From positions 1 to 64,000 of the forward strand of contig JAUMYT010000012.1 in NCBI GenBank assembly GCA_030528525.1: a stretch of 64,000 nucleotides of DNA. Direction: 5' to 3'. Below are positions 60,101 through 64,000 of the stretch, in pieces. Below the pieces are notes generated by a model, which had not been told where the DNA came from, did no database searches, and was given only the letters and a program-made list of their open reading frames with translations. The stretch comes from Pasteurellaceae bacterium. Lineage in GTDB: Bacteria > Pseudomonadota > Gammaproteobacteria > Enterobacterales > Pasteurellaceae. The translations under genes were made by a program, and so were the position numbers. Numbering within the stretch: the stretch's first letter is position 1; each line of letters starts with the position of its first letter.

Positions 60101-61767
60101 TAGATGTTGGTGTATTCGTACAGGGTCAGATCGTCGGGGGCGTGCTGTCCCCAGCGTTGCCAGGTGATGTCGCGTTCGCTGCGTTGCTCGCCGCGCAGAT
60201 TCAGCGTGGCGGTGTGGTGGCGGTGATGGTTGACAATCATCGCCCCGTCGTCGCTGTTTTGAATGCGGTTGAAGGATTGGGTGTAGCCGTTGAGATCCAA
60301 CCGCCCGCCACGGAAGCCGAAATAGAAACGGTCGGGATCGAACTGGTTTTCGCCGTTGAGCGTCAGCGTGCCCCGCCCGCTGGTCAGCCCGATGCGGTGG
60401 AACGCCTGTTTGCGGTTGTCGGCATCAGGCTGCTGTGCCAGCACGACCTTGCCTTCGCCGATGCTGATGTCGCCTTCGTTGATGCCCTGACCGTTCACAT
60501 ACAGCGTGCCTTCGCCCAGCTTGGACAAACGGTCGCCCTGCGGATTTTTCACCTGCCAGCTCACCTGTTTGCCCGATGCCACCGACACACCGCTGCCGAG
60601 CCAGCTGAATTCCGGACGGCTTGCCCGCACGGTAAAATCATTGTGGAAACGCAGAAAGCCCGAACCTTGGTTGATGGCCGTCTGCAGCTCCAACACCCCC
60701 GGATTGCCGGTGAAGTCAATCGATTTGCCGTGATCTTCCCCGTTTGCCCGACTGCGGTCGGCGAGATCGACCCGACGGGTTTCACTGCCCCGGTAAGTCA
60801 GACTGCTCGATTTGTCGCCTTCCGCCCGCCACGTATACACGCCGTGCGGGTGGTAGCCGTGCATTTCGACTTGGTGTTTCTGTTCGACTTCCCGCAGAAA
60901 ATCCGGACGGGACACCACATACAGATTGGTATCGAATTCCTTACTCAACGTGCCCTTGCCGATCAGCCCCTGTGCGTGGCCGACCAGCACCCAGCGGTTT
61001 TTCCGACGGTCGAAACCGAACAGCGGCGACCCGCTGTCGCCCGGATTGGTCGAGGTTGCCATCGGGCCGTAATCATCGCCGTACACACTGCCGGTTGCCG
61101 ACAGCAGCCCCTGATGGTTCACAATCCGACTGCTCGGCACTTCCAACCGCGTCGGCGTACCGCCCGCCAAAAACTGATAACTGCCCGCAATCTGCGTATT
61201 ATTGCCCTGACTGTCCTGCAAATTGTGCCTGCCGGAGCCGACCCGCACAAAATGCGAAAAACGGCTGCGGTCGAGATACGGCGTGGCCGTCGTGCCCGCA
61301 TCCGCCATCTCGACAGGCGCTACTTCGGTAACCAGTTTCTTCAAACGGACGATTTTATAATCAGGATTCAGATCGGAACGGGGGTAAGCGTGGTCGCTGG
61401 AATTGCGGTAGGAAAAATGGTGGAGATCGGGATTGTTGTCTTCGGCGCCGAACTGGGCTTCCCCCACCCCGCCGTGGCTGACCGTACTGACATACTGCTG
61501 CGACACCAACGCCGCCACCCCCGTATTGCGGTTTGCTGCCTTCAAATCCGGCACCGGCACCCCGTCAAACATCGTCCCGACAAGGGAGCCTGACTTGTTG
61601 TGGATCGGCACTGCCCCTGCTCCCGCCGCAAACGGGCCTTTGTTTTCCGCCAAATCGCGGAAGAGCTGGTAATCGACGTCGTTGCGGACAGTGGTGGCGT
61701 GGGCATAAACGGAAAGCAGTGCCGAAATCAAACAGGCAAGCGGTTTGGGTTGGAAGTGGTGTGTCAT
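57133..61767 (-). CDS. Hap/App-like S6 serine-protease autotransporter
   Basis: 1544 residues from MTHHFQPKPLACLISALLSV; the start at 61767 is chosen because AAGGGGG lies just ahead. Signal peptide to about 24. The S6 protease domain has His98 (TVSHGG), Asp136 (NPDYKIVRL) and Ser245 (NPGDSGSPLFG); H. influenzae Hap uses His98, Asp140, Ser243. A long beta-helix passenger is followed by a coiled coil (about 955-1220, rich in Gln, Ala, Arg, with two related WLESRRRK / YYSRHRRN segments). The beta-barrel ends GLQLQYRF. Probable adhesin/protease, possibly cleaving IgA or itself. The gene is strongly GC-rich, except for its last ~100 codons, so it appears acquired from a Neisseria-like donor. Confidence 0.92.
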   Translation of the reverse strand: MTHHFQPKPLACLISALLSVYAHATTVRNDVDYQLFRDLAENKGPFAAGAGAVPIHNKSGSLVGTMFDGVPVPDLKAANRNTGVAALVSQQYVSTVSHGGVGEAQFGAEDNNPDLHHFSYRNSSDHAYPRSDLNPDYKIVRLKKLVTEVAPVEMADAGTTATPYLDRSRFSHFVRVGSGRHNLQDSQGNNTQIAGSYQFLAGGTPTRLEVPSSRIVNHQGLLSATGSVYGDDYGPMATSTNPGDSGSPLFGFDRRKNRWVLVGHAQGLIGKGTLSKEFDTNLYVVSRPDFLREVEQKHQVEMHGYHPHGVYTWRAEGDKSSSLTYRGSETRRVDLADRSRANGEDHGKSIDFTGNPGVLELQTAINQGSGFLRFHNDFTVRASRPEFSWLGSGVSVASGKQVSWQVKNPQGDRLSKLGEGTLYVNGQGINEGDISIGEGKVVLAQQPDADNRKQAFHRIGLTSGRGTLTLNGENQFDPDRFYFGFRGGRLDLNGYTQSFNRIQNSDDGAMIVNHHRHHTATLNLRGEQRSERDITWQRWGQHAPDDLTLYEYTNIYQNNRKDYFRLTGNPNGYFPAEGHSNANWEYLGADKAAAVQTLLDRHTRYQSFNGYWGETDPAKPNGRLNVNYSPSTDQWLMVSGGMNLNGDVNISRGTLLLSGRPTPHAHNRPANQEVVWDHDWQNRRFKADRFHVFGDAALISGRNVERLQGDIHASGNSTLQLGFIQNQSPICIRSDHTGQTDCQLQGVLFEQDFAKLPTTDIHGHLHLRDQSRLQLGKARLQGKIFADGGTHAEFDAHSRWTMPGSSRLGNVVMHAGSEINLHPWYHSISPSQLQNGIRNFNRLTITGELSGSGRFNFLSNAAEGIGDWIDLQGNAQGSFAVGLKNTGAEPDAAAPLKLVQLDSRRDYRRFNLYLNDHFVDLGTYRYVLAKQGHEYRLYSPVRDAVGRYSPSDNSEQRRRLEQQASRQTELAVEYARQIQTKEQEAKAWQDRITAQQNIINAERQNEARHRRNAQRYWLESRRRKALEQAEQAKQKADRAQQEINRLNQNLNAHNQSVDTLRQSLSQAQQQAQTAQQQLNALNSGSPVADAGEIRRQTEQLCQHNGITAEHCNGLIKDYFAEQNAQEIEQLNRLIGEKESEKSQIRQQIRNKEQQAQNERRHAAQQSDIANKWYYSRHRRNQARQQADAASRRADALQHEADALRNRLGETDSELSRLQQNLAALGNRAVHARSISDDVELSPEAQSLLGNFTQARLLSRYANAAVSDSAARLADIRRLNQSLHAELTQAFTGSGKVWLNRNESRHRRHSDAFREYRQQNSLTRLGGETAVSDNTAVGAVFSHSRSRNRFDDGISGNAQLTMLNAYGKFRLPTDTVLSLDLGYGQTRHRLTEADNDSRFNRRLLQAGISIAHPWTAAGFDITPSAGIRYHRAGGADYALDKARIRQPSHSLTSYQIGVKVGKVWRIGDVTLTPSVEMGYTGFNRQGIKMVVNNHRLDHPTERRFLQQFALTAQTQQWLVQADMRLDQGNQRQRHTAVGLQLQYRF
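59502..59536 (+). repeat. Uptake-signal-like element, 4-G variant inside the protease gene
   Basis: Minus strand ACAAGGGGTGCTTTTCGAGC then ATTTTGCAAAATTG, an AT-rich island in GC-rich coding DNA. Encodes LQGVLFEQDFAKLP. Confidence 0.65.
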
Positions 61768-61833
61768 AAGGCCCCCTTGAAAATAGAGAAAATGGGAGAG
61801 AAAAGAATGTAAACGAAAAAATTTACATAAATT

Positions 61834-61852
61834 GATAATAGTAAAAATAATG
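61834..61852. promoter_or_regulatory. Possible Fur box ahead of the protease autotransporter
   Basis: GATAATAGTAAAAATAATG agrees with 13 of 19 positions of the Fur consensus. The stretch is very AT-rich, so this is weak. Confidence 0.25.
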
Positions 61853-62052
61853 TTAATATTCAATCGGTGAGGTTTCATAAATTGCTGAAAAATCAATCAA
61901 TTAAATATACTGTTGCGAATATTGCACGAATGCTATTTTGTGTTAGATCAAGCGATGAATGGAATTTGTTCGCTATGATTTAAAACGTGAAAAAATTGAA
62001 AGTAGGCGGTTTTCCTATTTTGCTACGACATCGATTGCCTATTAACTATAGA

Positions 62053-62086
62053 ACAAGGGGGAGAGTAACTCATACTTTTTATAAAA
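62053..62086 (+). repeat. Uptake-signal-like element, copy 21
   Basis: ACAAGGGGGAGAGTAACTC then TTTTTATAAAAAG; the GCAAA part is degenerate. Confidence 0.65.
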
Positions 62087-62212
62087 AGGGGCTGGGTTCA
62101 CATAACCTATTTGCAGTGGAAAATGACCTTTTCCCTTTTACTGTATTAGGAACGGGTAATGCTTTGTTAAATGTGTGAACTACCTTACATTTTTGAGCTG
62201 TGAGGCACCCTC

Positions 62213-62247
62213 GCAAGGGGGGACTTCTTCGCATTTTTCTGCAAAAA
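62213..62247 (+). repeat. Uptake-signal-like element, copy 22
   Basis: GCAAGGGGGGACTTCTTCG then TTTTCTGCAAAAATG. Confidence 0.78.
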
Positions 62248-62371
62248 TGAAGTTTTACGATCATACTATTCTTTTTTTTTGGTGTTTTGATGCAATTTTT
62301 GAGAAAGATCAGAAAATAGGCGGCGGCTTTTGCATAGAATAGGATTTATTTTTATTCAATCGGAGTGAATT

Positions 62372-63790
62372 ATGCAGCTCAAACAACTATGGACGGAACT
62401 CAATCCAACCCGAAATCGTCAATTGCTCTCCTTTGTCTTGTCATTTTTGGTCGCAATGGTATTAACGTTGCTCCTGTCCGATGCCAGTTTTACCAAAATT
62501 CAGAATTATGTCTTATTTCTGCTGTTCTTTGCGATTGGTCTATGGGTAACCGAAGCGATTCCGCCTTTTTCTGTGAGCATTCTCATTGTGGGTTTTTTAG
62601 TGCTTATTATGGGACGAAGTGAAGCACACGATGCGATCCAATATTTGCAAACGTGGTCTGATAGTGTGATTTGGCTCTTTTTAGGGGGATTCTTCCTTGC
62701 CGAAGCAATGAAGAAAACCAAACTGGATTTGATGTTGTTAAAAGCCGTATTACCGAAATTTGGTCACCGCCCAGCCTATGTATTGTGGGGGTTAATGCTC
62801 TTAACTGCCATAATGTCAATGCTAATGAGCAATACCGCAACCACGGCAATGATGATTGCCACTATCAGTCCGTTATTTGTTCAGTTAGATAAAGAATCCA
62901 AACTCTCAAAAGCCTTATTACTCGGCATTCCAGCCGCCGCATCGGTGGGGGGTATGGGGACGATTATAGGCTCTGCCCCGAATGCGATTGCGGTGGGAGC
63001 CTTAGAAAAATTAGGCCACCCCATTTCCTTTCTTGAGTGGATGATGGTAGGCACGCCATTGGCATTCGTATTGCTCTTTATTTTTTGGCGAGTCTTGATT
63101 ATCAAATATCAAGTCAACCAAGAACGGCACTTAGATTTTGCCTTCTTGAATGATGTCAAAAAAGAGGACAATTCCGATCCAAAAGCCCATCTACATAAAT
63201 TCATTGTACTGGTCATTTTAGCGGTGACATTATTTTGCTGGCTAACATCGAAATGGATTGGTATTCCTGTGGCGGCCGCATCAGGCATTCCGATCGTTGG
63301 GCTAACAATGATGGGCATTTTAGATGCGAAAGATATTCGTCAATTACCCTGGGATACACTGATGTTAGTGGCTGGTGGTTTGGCGTTAGGACTTGCTATC
63401 GAAGAACAACGCATTGCCGCCCACTTTGTTGAACAACTTAGCCATATTCAAGTCAGTTTTATGATGTTACTCGTATTATTTGGCTTTATTACCGTTGTTT
63501 TATCAAACTTTATGAGTAATACCGCAGCCACCACGATTCTGATTCCAATGGGCGTTTCATTATTAGCGATGGTCGGCGGTGGTGATGTCAATCCACTCAT
63601 CTTACCGCTGGTGATTGGCTTAAGTGCATCTTGTGCCTTGTTCTTACCTGTTTCCACACCACCTAACGCAATTGCCTTTAGTACAGGGTTAATTCAACAA
63701 TCTGAATTCCGTTTAGGGGGAGTAGTCATTGGTGTTTTAGGTCCAATTCTAAGCATTTTGTGGGTATTAATTCTCTACTCTTTCTTATAA
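62372..63790 (+). CDS. DASS-family sodium-coupled anion transporter
   Basis: 472 residues, about 11-12 membrane helices. Two inverted-repeat halves each carry the SNT substrate/Na+ motif: LMSNTATTAMMIA and FMSNTAATTILIP. Also GSAPNAIAVGAL and a second STPPNAIAFSTG, and FLGGFFLAEAMKKTKLD. The family moves C4-dicarboxylates, citrate or sulfate; the substrate cannot be fixed from sequence. GGAG precedes the ATG. It could feed dicarboxylates into the TCA/PEPCK enzymes encoded in this window (inference). Confidence 0.9.
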   Translation: MQLKQLWTELNPTRNRQLLSFVLSFLVAMVLTLLLSDASFTKIQNYVLFLLFFAIGLWVTEAIPPFSVSILIVGFLVLIMGRSEAHDAIQYLQTWSDSVIWLFLGGFFLAEAMKKTKLDLMLLKAVLPKFGHRPAYVLWGLMLLTAIMSMLMSNTATTAMMIATISPLFVQLDKESKLSKALLLGIPAAASVGGMGTIIGSAPNAIAVGALEKLGHPISFLEWMMVGTPLAFVLLFIFWRVLIIKYQVNQERHLDFAFLNDVKKEDNSDPKAHLHKFIVLVILAVTLFCWLTSKWIGIPVAAASGIPIVGLTMMGILDAKDIRQLPWDTLMLVAGGLALGLAIEEQRIAAHFVEQLSHIQVSFMMLLVLFGFITVVLSNFMSNTAATTILIPMGVSLLAMVGGGDVNPLILPLVIGLSASCALFLPVSTPPNAIAFSTGLIQQSEFRLGGVVIGVLGPILSILWVLILYSFL

Positions 63791-63800
63791 ACATCTAAAC

Positions 63801-63834
63801 AAAAAGAGTTGGCAACTGCCAACTCTTTTTTACT
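63801..63834. terminator. Bidirectional terminator after the DASS gene
   Basis: AAAGAGTTGGC and GCCAACTCTTT form an 11-bp stem with T-runs on both strands. Confidence 0.9.
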
Positions 63835-63999
63835 TTATTCCTTATTCAGCAGAAAAATACCCTTCTCTGCCAAATGCAGATAATGCACGGTTTGGTCTTC
63901 ATCATATTGTTCAGGGTTAAGATTGACCAAGACATCTTGTCCTTGCCATCGTACCACAATTTCCCAATGAGCCCCCATATACACAGCATGAGAAATAGT
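63835..63999 (-). CDS. ABC-transporter ATPase, C-terminal TOBE-domain fragment (cut by window edge)
   Basis: The last 54 codons of a minus-strand gene running in from the right edge. The fragment [18 protein letters not shown] and [20 protein letters not shown] look like the TOBE domain that ends MalK/PotA/FbpC-type ATPases. No nucleotide-binding motif is visible, so both the substrate and the family remain open. Confidence 0.6.
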   Translation of the reverse strand, partial: TISHAVYMGAHWEIVVRWQGQDVLVNLNPEQYDEDQTVHYLHLAEKGIFLLNKE

Positions 64000-64000
64000 G

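Larger units (their letters stand above)
61768..62371. other. 604-base gap between the protease autotransporter and the DASS transporter
   Basis: AT-rich, with two uptake-like elements (62053-62086, 62213-62247). A 63-codon open frame (61987-62178, +) and one on the other strand (62079-62264) have no recognisable product or ribosome site. The protease promoter must lie near 61800-61900. No mobile-element gene is recognisable. Confidence 0.55.

Noticed and set aside
60676-60685. GCCGTCTGCA, close to the Neisseria uptake sequence GCCGTCTGAA, and GTCAGACGGG near 58912
   Set aside because: Neither is exact. A one-mismatch hit is expected about once in every four genes of this length, so they do not prove a Neisseria donor.
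57277-61593. Long open frames on the plus strand (for example 58543-59538 and 59560-61593)
   Set aside because: They are antisense to the GC-rich protease gene, have repetitive low-complexity translations and no ribosome sites. High GC suppresses stop codons on both strands.
61772-61779. CCCCCTTG at the protease start as a further uptake-like element
   Set aside because: Only the core is present, with no AT-rich half at the right distance. Listed as a ribosome-site observation instead.

Overview
The window looks like chromosomal DNA of a Pasteurellaceae bacterium of the Actinobacillus/Mannheimia type. It is AT-rich, its proteins resemble Haemophilus/Actinobacillus homologues, and it has family-typical arrangements: tonB-exbB-exbD-tbpB-tbpA, a sialic-acid block with an RpiR-type regulator, metY-rimP-nusA-infB, ftsB-ispD-ispF, and class II FBPase plus PEP carboxykinase. 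I cannot name the species from sequence alone. There is one tRNA gene (initiator tRNA-Met), no rRNA and no CRISPR array.

Layout. 1-4.9 kb: the end of pta, then guaB and guaA separated by an accessory insert (Bro-N protein, small lipoprotein, gene remnant). 5-10.2 kb: fieF, a lipoprotein, yaaA, and a two-gene betaine/proline-type ABC importer in which the binding protein is fused in front of the permease. 10.2-15.6 kb: the oxidative TCA branch icd-acnB-gltA on the minus strand. 15.8-23.4 kb: an iron-piracy block, with a frame-broken TbpB-like surface lipoprotein facing away from tonB-exbBD-tbpBA. 23.5-26.5 kb: tryptophan catabolism, tnaC leader-tnaA-tnaB, with a textbook CRP site. 26.6-34 kb: priC, dedA, purR, a tiny membrane peptide, mnmC, xseA, rpsI-rplM, zapG. 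34-40.7 kb: nanA-siaR-nanQ, ppx, mltB, truB, rbfA. 40.8-48.1 kb: a DUF72 protein and a DUF4143 ATPase inserted between rbfA and infB, then infB, nusA, rimP and tRNA-fMet. 48.2-54.5 kb: glpX, an OppA-like binding protein, ispF-ispD-ftsB, pckA. 54.5-61.8 kb: an IS3-family remnant and two autotransporters, a GDSL esterase and a GC-rich Hap/App-like serine protease of foreign appearance. 61.8-64 kb: a non-coding stretch, a DASS-family anion transporter and the end of an ABC ATPase.

The most striking feature is a dispersed, strongly conserved element of about 35 bp, [A/G]CAAGGGGG followed by TGAGAAAAT-like sequence and then TTTTTGCAAAA, with the GCAAA beginning close to base 29. I count about 24 copies on both strands, between genes and inside genes (two in mnmC, one each in priC, truB, a lipoprotein gene and the foreign autotransporter). 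It has the architecture of the Pasteurellaceae DNA uptake signal (Apl-type core ACAAGCGGT plus AT-rich flanks) but with a shifted core. The standard core occurs only three times here. I interpret it as a divergent uptake-signal dialect. The second notable system is the surface lipoprotein gene at 15.8-16.5 kb: its reading frame breaks at an (AACAACC)n heptamer tract such that one more 7-bp unit would restore a 254-residue protein, which is the signature of a phase-variable gene in its OFF state.
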